64,000 bases of DNA from an uncultured Fluviicola sp. GTDB lineage: Bacteria; Bacteroidota; Bacteroidia; Flavobacteriales_D; Crocinitomicaceae. The notes beneath the pieces are model-generated. The model saw only the letters and a program-made list of their open reading frames with translations. It searched no databases and was not told the DNA's origin. Below, piece by piece: positions 46,778 to 55,397 of the stretch (within the stretch, counting starts at the first letter, position 1; the number at the start of each line of letters is the position of its first letter). The position numbers and the translations under genes are program-made. The DNA is taken from positions 62,001 to 126,000 of the forward strand of contig CAJVYC010000004.1 in the NCBI GenBank assembly GCA_913009205.1. Reading direction: 5' to 3'.

Positions 46778-47848
46778 TTATTCGTAATTTGGATAATCCG
46801 TATAGCCCTCTGCTCCGTCCCCATACCATTGCGAATTATCACGATCTGCCAATGACCAATTGTTCTTGAAACGCTCAGCCAAATCTGGATTGGCGATGTA
46901 ATCACGGCCAAAAGCAATTAAATCTGCTTCGTTTTTTTCAAGGACTTCTTCTGCTTTTTCTTGTGTGAAATCACCGCAGAGCATTAAATTTCCCTGATAA
47001 ATGGAACGCAGAATTCTCCACAATTCAAACTTGACCCCCACAGGATCACCCATATGACTAAGGTGCAAATAAGCAAGGTTTAGAGGGTTCAACATTTCAG
47101 CTAAAGAAGTGTACGTTTCGTACAATTCCTTTACTTCATCCTCATCCTCAGCATAGCTGAAAGGTGAAATCCGAAGCCCAATTTTGTCTGATCCAACGGC
47201 TTCAATACATTCTGTAAGTACTTCTCGTAAAAAACGAAGGCGGTTTTCACGATTTCCACCATAAAGATCCGACCGTTTATTTTTTGACTGGACAAGAAAT
47301 TGATTGGGCAAATACCCATGCGCTCCGTGAATTTCAACACCATCAAATCCAGCTTCAATTGCCATTTCAGAGCATGTTCTAAATTCTTGAATCGCCGTTT
47401 TAATATCTTCAACAGACATTGCTTCTGGAACAGGGTAGGGCTGTCTTTCTAAATCATAAGTGCTAATATCTCCCGCCTGTGCTATTGCCGATGGAGCCAA
47501 TAACCGACCACCTTTGGGTAAATTATTCGTGTGTCCAACCCTGCCGGTATGCATTATTTGCAAGAAAATTATTCCGTTCTCATCATGAACAGCTTGAGTT
47601 ACTTTTTTCCAACCTTCCAATTGTGCCTCATTGAACAATCCCGGAATGTTTTTATACCCAAGCCCGTTGGAAGAAGGCGATGTTCCTTCTGCTATAATAA
47701 TTCCAGCTCCAGACCGCTGACGGTAATATTCAACCATCAAGTTGTTCGGTGTGTTTTCCTTCACTGCACGACAGCGCGTTAAAGGTGCCATTGCAATTCT
47801 AGAGCTCAAGTCTAAGGATCCTAGCGGATAGGGTTCAAATAATTTCAT
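46778..47848 (-). CDS. Old Yellow Enzyme family NADH:flavin oxidoreductase
   Basis: 356 residues, normal for the family. The FMN-binding TIM barrel shows the N-terminal RIAMAPLTRCRA strand, the substrate-binding VEIHGAHGYLPNQFL (His pair and Asn), SGAGIIIAEGT and the C-terminal LCGDFTQEKAEEVL and IAFGRDYIANPDL. It reduces activated alkenes, quinones or nitroesters with NAD(P)H in the cytoplasm. It lies 36 bp downstream of the 47884-48501 gene and may be co-transcribed with it. Confidence 0.9.
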   Translation of the reverse strand: MKLFEPYPLGSLDLSSRIAMAPLTRCRAVKENTPNNLMVEYYRQRSGAGIIIAEGTSPSSNGLGYKNIPGLFNEAQLEGWKKVTQAVHDENGIIFLQIMHTGRVGHTNNLPKGGRLLAPSAIAQAGDISTYDLERQPYPVPEAMSVEDIKTAIQEFRTCSEMAIEAGFDGVEIHGAHGYLPNQFLVQSKNKRSDLYGGNRENRLRFLREVLTECIEAVGSDKIGLRISPFSYAEDEDEVKELYETYTSLAEMLNPLNLAYLHLSHMGDPVGVKFELWRILRSIYQGNLMLCGDFTQEKAEEVLEKNEADLIAFGRDYIANPDLAERFKNNWSLADRDNSQWYGDGAEGYTDYPNYE

Positions 47849-47883
47849 ATTGAAAAGTAAAGAAGATACTTAAGAATTCGGCG

Positions 47884-48501
47884 TCAATGTTTTACCAGTT
47901 GAGATCGCTGCGCTGCAAGAGAAGGAATGTTCCAGCGCAACCCAACCCCTGTTTGGCTCATTTCAAGATTTTCAAGAAATACATTTAACTTTTGGCTTGA
48001 ATGATGTTTGTGCAAGATGTAGGCAGTTATATCGAGAATAAACAGAAATCCTCCCTGCATGAGAATACTGGTTCCAAACCCTTCAAATTGATCCCGTTTT
48101 TCCAAATTGGATTTGGCTTCGCTCCGGAGCAACAAACCACTCGTCATGTATGCAATATCCAGTCCTGTATTGAACAAGAAGATCTTTTCCGTTTTGTGTT
48201 GTTCTTTAATTGTTTCGGCAAAAGAAAGATCGGTTGCTCCTTTTCGTGCCTTGAAATAACCGGGAATTGCCAAACCCAAATTAACAGAATTCCAAAAGAA
48301 GTTCATTTGATGAAAATAATGAGCGTGACCTTTTGGAGTTGTTGCCCAACCGATAGCGCCTGACGCCAAATTGGCTGTTGCCCAACTTCCGAGACCTACC
48401 ATCAATCGTTTGTCAAGTTGCAGGCGCTCTTTGTTGAAGTCCTGTAATTGTGCATTGGATAAAAGTGTAAGAAATAAGAAAGGTAGAAGGATGGGTTTCA
48501 T
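47884..48501 (-). CDS. Multi-pass membrane protein, unknown function
   Basis: 205 residues with a signal-like N-terminus (MKPILLPFLFLTLLSNAQ) and about four hydrophobic segments (around GLGSWATANLASGAIG, FFWNSVNLGLAIPGY, LFNTGLDIAYMTSGLLL and QGGFLFILDITAYILH). It belongs by appearance to an uncharacterised Bacteroidetes membrane family. It precedes the Old Yellow Enzyme gene on the same strand. Confidence 0.65.
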   Translation of the reverse strand: MKPILLPFLFLTLLSNAQLQDFNKERLQLDKRLMVGLGSWATANLASGAIGWATTPKGHAHYFHQMNFFWNSVNLGLAIPGYFKARKGATDLSFAETIKEQHKTEKIFLFNTGLDIAYMTSGLLLRSEAKSNLEKRDQFEGFGTSILMQGGFLFILDITAYILHKHHSSQKLNVFLENLEMSQTGVGLRWNIPSLAAQRSQLVKH

Positions 48502-48549
48502 AGTGTAAAAGTACGAAAGTTAAATGTTAAACTAAAGTGCATAAAACAC

Positions 48550-49241
48550 CTACTTACTAAATGTGATCAAATACTTAAGCCCGTCGATGGTTTCCGTACA
48601 TGAATTCCCATTGATTTATTCTTTGAGCGCATCAACAATTTCCAGACCCAAGGACTTTTGTCTATTTAGATTAAGATTTCCATCCCTACTCCGTTGTCTT
48701 TTTCAATTAATTGGTGTTTTTTCTATCGATTGCTTTTAATTCCACTTTGATACGTCCCTGTTTTTTTTGTGAAGGCATGTTTAAAAGCATTGGTTAATAG
48801 TTCGGTAATGATAAGTCCAAGATTAATTGTAAGGTCAATATCGAAAGCGATACCCGATTTAATTAAGTCTATCTCAATAGTTTTAGTAAGAGAATAACTG
48901 GTTTGAATAACTGTCGCGAGATTGTTCAAGTGATCATCAAAGTTAATTGAGTTCAAAGCTTCAGAAAGGTAAATTTTCATAGGGATAATTGCCATTGAAT
49001 TTATATGACCCTTCGTTTTAAAAGTGATTCAAGAACCGCGGGGTCATCAAACGAACCAAATTGAAGATTCAACATGCTACTTATTATCTGTAAATTATTT
49101 TTTACCCTATGATGAATCTCTTTCAGAAGAAGTTCATTTTCTATTCCAGGTCATTGTCGCATTTTCGACACTGTAAAATTAAAGCGTTACAACCTTGTGT
49201 AGCTTGGGCAAACAAGCTTAACTGATTCAAGTTCTTTTTAA
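48550..49241 (-). pseudogene. Decayed PAS-HisKA_2 sensor histidine kinase
   Basis: Pieces of one kinase follow in order on the minus strand. The start of a PAS domain (NLNQLSLFAQATQG, about 49241) breaks off after about 20 residues. Then come the phosphoacceptor box [17 protein letters not shown] with its His (about 49120), a stop after LLKRRVI, the segment MKIYLSEALNSINFDDHL with the N-box LGLIITELLTNAFKHAF (48723-48995), and then DNGVGM. After a frameshift there is SLGLEIVDAL, a TAA, and the terminal LKYLITFSK ending at TAG 48550-48552. Most of the PAS domain and part of the ATPase are missing. No response regulator adjoins it. Confidence 0.8.
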
Positions 49242-49275
49242 AACCATTGGCGGGTCATCACCAGAAATTTAGCCA

Positions 49276-49305
49276 CAAAAAAAGCCTGTCTTTTCAGACA
49301 AGCTT
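49276..49305 (-). terminator. Intrinsic terminator of the DUF2911 gene
   Basis: Minus strand: AAGCTTGTCT / AGACAGGCTT stem (49282-49291 with 49296-49305; one wobble), 4-nt loop, then TTTTTT. Confidence 0.8.
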
Positions 49306-49327
49306 TCTTATTATCAATTGGTAAACT

Positions 49328-50176
49328 CTATTTTTTCTTACTCCACTCCTCAATCGACTTTGCATTCGACTTAACGTAATCATCATTTCCTGCATCTTTA
49401 GCTGATTCCATTGAAAGTTTGGCTGTTGCCGTTGCTCCCTTGAAATCACCCATTTCTGCTTGAATCAATGCTTTTTTACGCAGGTACCAGAATGGCTTAT
49501 TCTCCTTCATATCTAACGCATTGTTGATGTATTTCAAAGCCAATACAAGTTCTATCTTTTGCGTAAGGTAAAAACTCGCAGCCGAGTAACAATCTCCAGC
49601 ACTTGGTCCATTCATTACTTTATCAATGCTTGCCAACACCGCATCATTCGTTGGTACAGCAAAAGAAACGATCGCTTTTGTATCGTCCCAAGCAAAACTT
49701 AGTTCAGCACTATTCATCGTAACATTTTCAATTGCAATTGTAAACGACTCTGTAATTGTATTAGACGCACTTACTGTTGCTGTTGTTTTCACCGCAACTA
49801 AATTCTCATCCCATTCTCCTGGAGTTCCCCAATTTTCAGTATCCATGTAAAAATAAACGTCCCACGAATTGCCTTTTTTAGGTGTTGTGAAAATCGAATA
49901 CGTTCCCGCTTTTAAAGAATCAGTTCCAAAGATGAGTATTTCGCTTGTTGTAATTATTGCGTTTTTGTTTGCTCCTGTACGCCACATTTTGTCATATGCC
50001 ACAAGTTCTCCAAAGATCACACGGTCGCGCTTTAAAGGTCTTGAGTAGTCAATTGTAACTTCAGTAAGTCCAACTGTTTGCCAGACCTTTGCCGCAGGGC
50101 TTGGTGCTGGAGTTGTAATTTGAGCTGTTAAAGAAAAGCTCCCAAGTGTCAAAAGGGCAATTATTATTTTTTTCAT
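49328..50176 (-). CDS. DUF2911 domain-containing secreted protein with TPR-like tail
   Basis: 282 residues with signal peptide (MKKIIIALLTLGSFSLTAQ). Residues about 25-175 are DUF2911 (VTIDYSRPLKRDR, KMWRTGANKNAIITTS, WGTPGEWDENLVAV). The C-terminal 90 residues are helical and TPR-like (LALKYINNALDMKENKPFWYL). The function of DUF2911 is unknown; it is frequent in Bacteroidetes. The gene is monocistronic with its own terminator. Confidence 0.9.
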   Translation of the reverse strand: MKKIIIALLTLGSFSLTAQITTPAPSPAAKVWQTVGLTEVTIDYSRPLKRDRVIFGELVAYDKMWRTGANKNAIITTSEILIFGTDSLKAGTYSIFTTPKKGNSWDVYFYMDTENWGTPGEWDENLVAVKTTATVSASNTITESFTIAIENVTMNSAELSFAWDDTKAIVSFAVPTNDAVLASIDKVMNGPSAGDCYSAASFYLTQKIELVLALKYINNALDMKENKPFWYLRKKALIQAEMGDFKGATATAKLSMESAKDAGNDDYVKSNAKSIEEWSKKK

Positions 50177-50434
50177 GTTTCTAGTTTTTCAGATTTCAAG
50201 ATCAAAATTAAGGAAACAATTGGGTTTATATAGATCATTGTTGGAAATGAATATTACCTCGTCGTTTTACTCCTAAGCCCTAGTTTATTCAATATGTAGA
50301 ATTAAAATGATGCGCAAGTCCTTTATTTAGCGTAGTCTCAGGGGTATTTTATTTGCGTTGAACCAAGAATGCTCTTTAAATCCTATTCTTTTGAAGCTTT
50401 AACACTTTGTATGATTCGTTTATGATTAGGTTAT
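50177..50434. other. Gene-free AT-rich gap
   Basis: Divergent intergenic region between the DUF2911 gene and the PIG-L operon. No ORF, hairpin or RNA gene recognised. Confidence 0.4.
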
Positions 50435-50463
50435 TTGTATTCAGCATTTAATGGGTAAATTTG
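50435..50463 (+). promoter_or_regulatory. Putative promoter of the PIG-L operon
   Basis: TTG (50435-50437, within TTTG), 18-bp spacer, TAAATTTG (50456-50463), a perfect -7 match. A TTG at 50461, in frame with the PIG-L gene, is part of this element. Confidence 0.6.
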
Positions 50464-50484
50464 AGCATCCTTAATTCAAACACC

Positions 50485-52932
50485 TTGAAGAATTTAATCC
50501 TTTTATATTTAACATTTTCATCTCTTTTCTCCTTTGCCAATGAAGGCAACGGTGAAATATTTGTAAGCCTTCAAAAATTACACTCTTTAAAAAGAGTATT
50601 GTACGTTGCTGCGCATCCCGATGATGAAAATACGAGGGCTTTGGCTTGGTTTTCTTTGGGCGAAAAAGCAGAAACTGCATACTTTTCATTAACGCGTGGT
50701 GATGGAGGTCAAAACCTAATCGGGGAGGAATTGAGCGAAGAATTGGGTGTTTTACGGACCCAAGAATTATTGGCAGCACGCTCTCACGATGGTGCAAAAC
50801 AATATTTTTCCAGAGCTGTTGATTTTGGATATTCAAAATCTGCCGAAGAGTCTTTTGAACTTTGGGGCCAAGATGTTTTACTGTCCGATTTGGTATTGAT
50901 CATTCGCAAATTCAAACCCGACGTAATTGTTACACGATTTCCGCCGGACGAACGCGCGGGTCATGGACACCATACGGCATCTGCACTTTTGGCGATCGAG
51001 GCGTTTAGTAAAGCGGCCGATATAGAATACGAGCCAAGGCAAGTGGAAGCTTATGGAACGTGGCAATCCACTTCACTTTATTGGAACACATCTTATTGGT
51101 GGGACGAGAACATAAAAGACATGGCCCAAGGCGATCCAAATTATTTGATTACGGATATTGGCGGTTTCAACGCGCAATTAGGCATGTCGTATAATGAAAT
51201 TGGCACATTAGCCCGCAGCGAACACAAGTGCCAAGGGTTTGGAGGAATTGTTGAGCGCGGAAGCCGTATCGAATATTTTAAGCACTTAGAAGGGGATAAA
51301 TTAGAAGGGTCTTTTTTTGAAAAAACAAGTCAAACGTGGACCGGTATTGCCGATAAACAATTGGAAATCGATTTTCAATCTGCACTTAACAACTTTGACT
51401 TCGTTACCGTTTCGAACAATGTGCCGAGACTTCTTAAGATTTTGCAACGTTTAAAGCAATTGCCTTCTTCTTATATTTTCGATGAAAAAATTCAACGTTG
51501 TGAAACTATTATTCAGGATTGCCTTGGTCTGTATGCTGAGGTCTTGGGAGAACAATTCTCATTCAATCAAGGAGATTCTGTACTTCTAAAAGCCAATTTA
51601 ATTAACCGATCTGGGCTGTTGGTTGTTCTATCTAAAGTGGAAATGAGCACTGGTGAGAAACTTGAACTGGACGAAAAGTTACTCTTGAACGAACCACTTG
51701 CTTTGGATCTTAAATCAAATGGTAAAACGGATATTTCAAATCCGTATTGGCTGAATGAACCCTTTGGAACTACTTTTAAAGTTTCAGATCCAAGTGATTT
51801 TTGTGCGCCAGAGAGCCGACCAAGTATTACTTTGAAATTTACTTTTTTGGTTGATGACCAACCCTTTAGTATTTCAATTCCAGCTGCCTACAAATGGCGC
51901 GATCCTTCTTACGGTGAACGACGTCGGCCTTTGATTTCTACTCCAGGATATACGGCAAGTTTTGAAGAACAACAACTCTTGACAAAATCTGGGGAGCCAA
52001 AAGAAGTTCGAATAAAAATTAAAAATTTTAGAGACAGCTTAAACACAACATTGAAGATAATGGCACCAAAAGGCTGGACAATTTCTCCAAATAAAATTCA
52101 CTTGGAATTCAATACGATGCATGCTGAAGAATGGTTTGTATTAACAGTTGAAGCTGCTAAAGATGCAAAATCCGGAACTGTCAAATTATCTCAAGAAGAC
52201 GGAACGAAATTGTTCAACTACAAGGAAATTGCTTATGATCACATTCCAACGCAAGCATTGTTTAGAACAGCATTTATGCAATGTACCGTGCTTGATGCAA
52301 AGATAAAATCTGGCCGAATTGCATACATCAAAGGCGTCGATGATGCAGTTCCACAAGCGATTGAGCAACTCGGTTTCAAACTTGACTTTTTTGAAGTAAA
52401 AGACATTCCAAGTATTGATTTTGCAAAATACCAAACCGTTGTTTTAGGTATTCGTATTTACAATGTGCATCCTGAGCTTTTGAATTATTTAGTACGCCTG
52501 AATGAATATGTAAAGAGCGGTGGGAATCTGCTAATGCAATACAACACAGCCTACCGTTCATTAGAAGGAAAGCAATTTGGACCGTATCCTTTTGAGTTGT
52601 CTAGAAATCGTGTAACAGAAGAAGACGCGGAGGTAACGTTTTTAGAGCCAGAGCATCAAATCATGAATTCGCCAAATAAAATCACGCAAACCGATTTTGA
52701 AAATTGGGTTCAAGAACGTGGCTTGTATTTTGCCAACAACTGGGACGAGCAGTATACGCCTCTTTTCTCTTGGGCGGATCAAGGCGAAGATGCACAAACG
52801 GGAGCGTTGATCGTTGCGAAATATGGAAAAGGACAATTTGTTTATTCAGGGATTTCGTTTTTCCGTGAGCTGCCAAATGGTGTGATTGGAGCCTACCGCT
52901 TATTTGCTAATATTTTAAGTTATGAGCCATGA
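50485..52932 (+). CDS. Secreted PIG-L family deacetylase with C-terminal NEW3-like and ThuA-like regions
   Basis: About 815 residues from TTG 50485, which gives a clean signal peptide (MKNLILLYLTFSSLFSFA); no ATG occurs before residue 200. The PIG-L/LmbE zinc motif AHPDDE is at about residues 43-48 and the third ligand in AGHGHHTA at about 158-165. The family removes N-acetyl groups from amino sugars. The C-terminal half has a beta-sandwich of the NEW3 type (LKIMAPKGWTISPNKIHLEF) and a ThuA/GATase-like domain (about 610-740; GGNLLMQYNTAYR). It acts outside the cytoplasm, perhaps on host or algal glycans. ATGA overlap with the next gene indicates translational coupling to the 52-residue protein and the symporter. 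Confidence 0.85.
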   Translation: MKNLILLYLTFSSLFSFANEGNGEIFVSLQKLHSLKRVLYVAAHPDDENTRALAWFSLGEKAETAYFSLTRGDGGQNLIGEELSEELGVLRTQELLAARSHDGAKQYFSRAVDFGYSKSAEESFELWGQDVLLSDLVLIIRKFKPDVIVTRFPPDERAGHGHHTASALLAIEAFSKAADIEYEPRQVEAYGTWQSTSLYWNTSYWWDENIKDMAQGDPNYLITDIGGFNAQLGMSYNEIGTLARSEHKCQGFGGIVERGSRIEYFKHLEGDKLEGSFFEKTSQTWTGIADKQLEIDFQSALNNFDFVTVSNNVPRLLKILQRLKQLPSSYIFDEKIQRCETIIQDCLGLYAEVLGEQFSFNQGDSVLLKANLINRSGLLVVLSKVEMSTGEKLELDEKLLLNEPLALDLKSNGKTDISNPYWLNEPFGTTFKVSDPSDFCAPESRPSITLKFTFLVDDQPFSISIPAAYKWRDPSYGERRRPLISTPGYTASFEEQQLLTKSGEPKEVRIKIKNFRDSLNTTLKIMAPKGWTISPNKIHLEFNTMHAEEWFVLTVEAAKDAKSGTVKLSQEDGTKLFNYKEIAYDHIPTQALFRTAFMQCTVLDAKIKSGRIAYIKGVDDAVPQAIEQLGFKLDFFEVKDIPSIDFAKYQTVVLGIRIYNVHPELLNYLVRLNEYVKSGGNLLMQYNTAYRSLEGKQFGPYPFELSRNRVTEEDAEVTFLEPEHQIMNSPNKITQTDFENWVQERGLYFANNWDEQYTPLFSWADQGEDAQTGALIVAKYGKGQFVYSGISFFRELPNGVIGAYRLFANILSYEP

Positions 52933-53087
52933 GTGATGAAGAGCTGGACCAACGGCTAGACCACGTACCGGAACCCGAACAAGAAAAGGACTCTACGAAT
53001 TGGAAGAGTTGGTACATTGGATTGATCGTTTTCTTGGTCGTTCAGATTGCCGTGTATTTATGGATCACTAATTCGTACGGATCATGA
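52929..53087 (+). CDS. 52-residue single-pass membrane protein
   Basis: ATG 52929 overlaps the PIG-L stop (ATGA) and the TGA at 53085-53087 overlaps the ATG of the symporter (ATGA). The product is MSDEELDQRLDHVPEPEQEK followed by a short Trp-containing linker and one transmembrane helix (WYIGLIVFLVVQIAVYLWIT, residues 28-47). The acidic N-terminus would lie in the cytoplasm. I know no family for it, but the double overlap and the clean amphipathic architecture argue that it is real. It could be an accessory subunit of the symporter. Confidence 0.75.
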   Translation: MSDEELDQRLDHVPEPEQEKDSTNWKSWYIGLIVFLVVQIAVYLWITNSYGS

Positions 53088-54757
53088 GTGGAATTGATTG
53101 GTTTGTATTAATGAGTACGCTTATAGTAATTGTTGCGTATGGAACATGGAAGACGCGTAAGAATAACAATTTAGAGAGTTACTTAAAAGGCAATAACACC
53201 GAAAACTGGGCAACAATTGGATTGTCGATTATGGCCACTCAAGCCAGTGCAATAACTTTTTTATCGACACCTGGACAAGCCTATGAAAGTGGAATGGGAT
53301 TCATACAATTCTATTTTGGGTTGCCTCTGGCAATGATTCTAATTTCCATATTCTTTTTACCCGTTTACTACCGTCTTAAAGTATATACCGCCTATCAATA
53401 TTTGGAGCAACGCTTCGATGTTAGAGTAAGGTCTTTTACTGCTTTTTTGTTTTTGGTTTCTCGTGGCTTGGCTGCCGGAATTACAATCTATGCGCCGTCC
53501 ATTATTCTATCGACTATTTTAGGGTGGAACCTTCAACTTACCTGTCTCTTGATTGGTGGGCTCGTAATTATCTACACGGTTTCTGGCGGAAGTAGAGCGG
53601 TTTCCCTGACACAGAAATGGCAAATGGGGATTATTATGGCTGGGATGTTCATTGCCTTCTACTTTGTCGTTGAAAGCTTTCCAGAGAATATTGGATTCAT
53701 GGAAGGAGTCGATATTGCTGGAAGTTTGGGGAAAATGGAAATCATTGATTTGTCTCCGGATCTTAGCAATCGCTACACACTACTTTCTGGGCTTACTGGT
53801 GGACTTTTTCTTTTTGTCTCGTATTTCGGAACGGATCAATCGCAAGTGCAACGTTATTTGGGAGGGAAATCCTTGAAAGAATCGAGAATGGGATTGATGT
53901 TCAATGGATTATTGAAAGTCCCGATGCAGTTCTTTATTTTGTTCATTGGTGTGATGGTATTTGTTTCCTTTCAGTTCAATAAGCCACCCATTGTTTTCAA
54001 TACAGTGAACGTTGAAATGACTGCTATTGAAGAACGTGGATTGAAGACAATTGAAGCAGAGTACGATGTCATTTTTGAAGAGAAACGCGTTCTTTTGAGA
54101 GAATTCAAGGACTCCAATGTAGATGAGAATGTTGCTATCCAGAAATTACAAATTCAACAAGATTCGCTGCGAGGGAGTTACAAGGAATCACTCCATAAAA
54201 TTGACCCCAATTTTGCAGTCAAAGATTCAGATTATATTTTCCTCACTTTCATATTAAATTTCTTACCGCATGGCTTAATTGGATTGCTCCTGGCTGTTAT
54301 CTTTTCTGCTGCTATGTCATCAACGGCTGGTGAATTGAATGCACTTGCCGCCACTACAACCATTGATTATTACAAAAAGTTTTGGTCCAAATCAGACGAC
54401 GAGAAAAAAGACCTTCGGGTCAGTAAATTGTTGACAGTGGGTTGGGGACTAATGGCAATCTTAATTGCACTTACGGCTGGGATGTTTGAAAACCTGATTC
54501 AATTGGTAAATATTTTAGGTTCTTTATTCTACGGTACAATTTTAGGTGTTTTTTTGTTGGCCTTATTCTTTAAGTCTACAAAAGGAACGGCGGCTTTAAT
54601 TGGAGGGGTTGCTGGTCAAATCACTGTTTTAATTGTCCATCTATTGGTATCGTATGAAGTGATAGAATTGAGTTACTTAATGTACAATTTTATTGGATGT
54701 GGAGTTGTTATTTTTATCGGGGTTATATCCCAAGAATTGCTGAATAGTAACGAGTAG
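53084..54757 (+). CDS. Sodium:solute symporter (SSS family)
   Basis: 557 residues with about 13 transmembrane helices. Early motifs NNNLESYLKGNNTENWATIGLS and AITFLSTPGQAYESG are typical of the family, as is the SGGSRAV loop and GTDQSQVQRYLGGKS. A charged insertion of about 90 residues (about 310-385, rich in Glu/Lys) sits between helices. It imports a small solute with sodium, in PIG-L operons most likely a sugar or a deacetylated amino sugar, though this is inferred from the neighbours. Its start overlaps the 52-residue gene. Confidence 0.92.
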   Translation: MSGIDWFVLMSTLIVIVAYGTWKTRKNNNLESYLKGNNTENWATIGLSIMATQASAITFLSTPGQAYESGMGFIQFYFGLPLAMILISIFFLPVYYRLKVYTAYQYLEQRFDVRVRSFTAFLFLVSRGLAAGITIYAPSIILSTILGWNLQLTCLLIGGLVIIYTVSGGSRAVSLTQKWQMGIIMAGMFIAFYFVVESFPENIGFMEGVDIAGSLGKMEIIDLSPDLSNRYTLLSGLTGGLFLFVSYFGTDQSQVQRYLGGKSLKESRMGLMFNGLLKVPMQFFILFIGVMVFVSFQFNKPPIVFNTVNVEMTAIEERGLKTIEAEYDVIFEEKRVLLREFKDSNVDENVAIQKLQIQQDSLRGSYKESLHKIDPNFAVKDSDYIFLTFILNFLPHGLIGLLLAVIFSAAMSSTAGELNALAATTTIDYYKKFWSKSDDEKKDLRVSKLLTVGWGLMAILIALTAGMFENLIQLVNILGSLFYGTILGVFLLALFFKSTKGTAALIGGVAGQITVLIVHLLVSYEVIELSYLMYNFIGCGVVIFIGVISQELLNSNE

Positions 54758-55397
54758 AATTGAACTTCGGGTTGCGTTCTTCACGACTAAAAACGAATCA
54801 TTTCTCATAATTATCGCAGCATTCACCTCTACTATTCCTCTATGCCAAGGAAAAGTGTCAGTTTAATAGCTTAAGACTACTGTTTGGAAATGAATTCTCA
54901 CGAAACAAGCGAGATATGTTACTTTTGTATTGGAAAAATTGATCTAAACTTCCTGATGCTAGTCATTCAAAACTTGTCAGATGAGTATTTGGGCTTTATA
55001 CTTTCTTTAGTTTCATAATCATTATTTTATTAGGTGAATCTATTAGGTCTTAGCCAAGATAATGACAGTTTTTACGCAGGCCATAGGATAATTTAACCGA
55101 AGTGCAGTTTGTATTTCGAATGATTTAAAAAGTACTAAAACTTCATAGGTTTATCCATTTAGCAACGATTTTTTCACAATGATTTGAGGATAAACTTGCA
55201 CGTTTTTATAATTTACTCTTAAATCTTGTTGGCAGGTTAGATAGGACTAAAGCTCCTATGAATTCGAATGGGTATCAAAAAACACGAGTTATACTTTACC
55301 CCCAATTGCTTATTGAATTGCTGATAAAAGTGATTTGGAATAACCGTCGAATGTTGCCTTCAATCAACACCATGTAAAAGCCCAGAAGCAGACAAGT
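54758..55397. other. 640-bp region without a recognisable gene
   Basis: Convergent gap, AT-rich. No long ORF, tRNA, repeat or clear terminator. There is a perfect -7-like TACTTTTG near 54912-54925, followed by a 20-codon ORF (ATG about 54957, MLVIQNLSDEYLGFILSLVS), too short to call. The region could contain an undetected small RNA or decayed sequence. Confidence 0.4.

Noticed and set aside
48723-48995. A 90-residue standalone ATPase-like protein
   Set aside because: It is a fragment of the broken histidine kinase, lacking the H-box and the rest of the ATPase.
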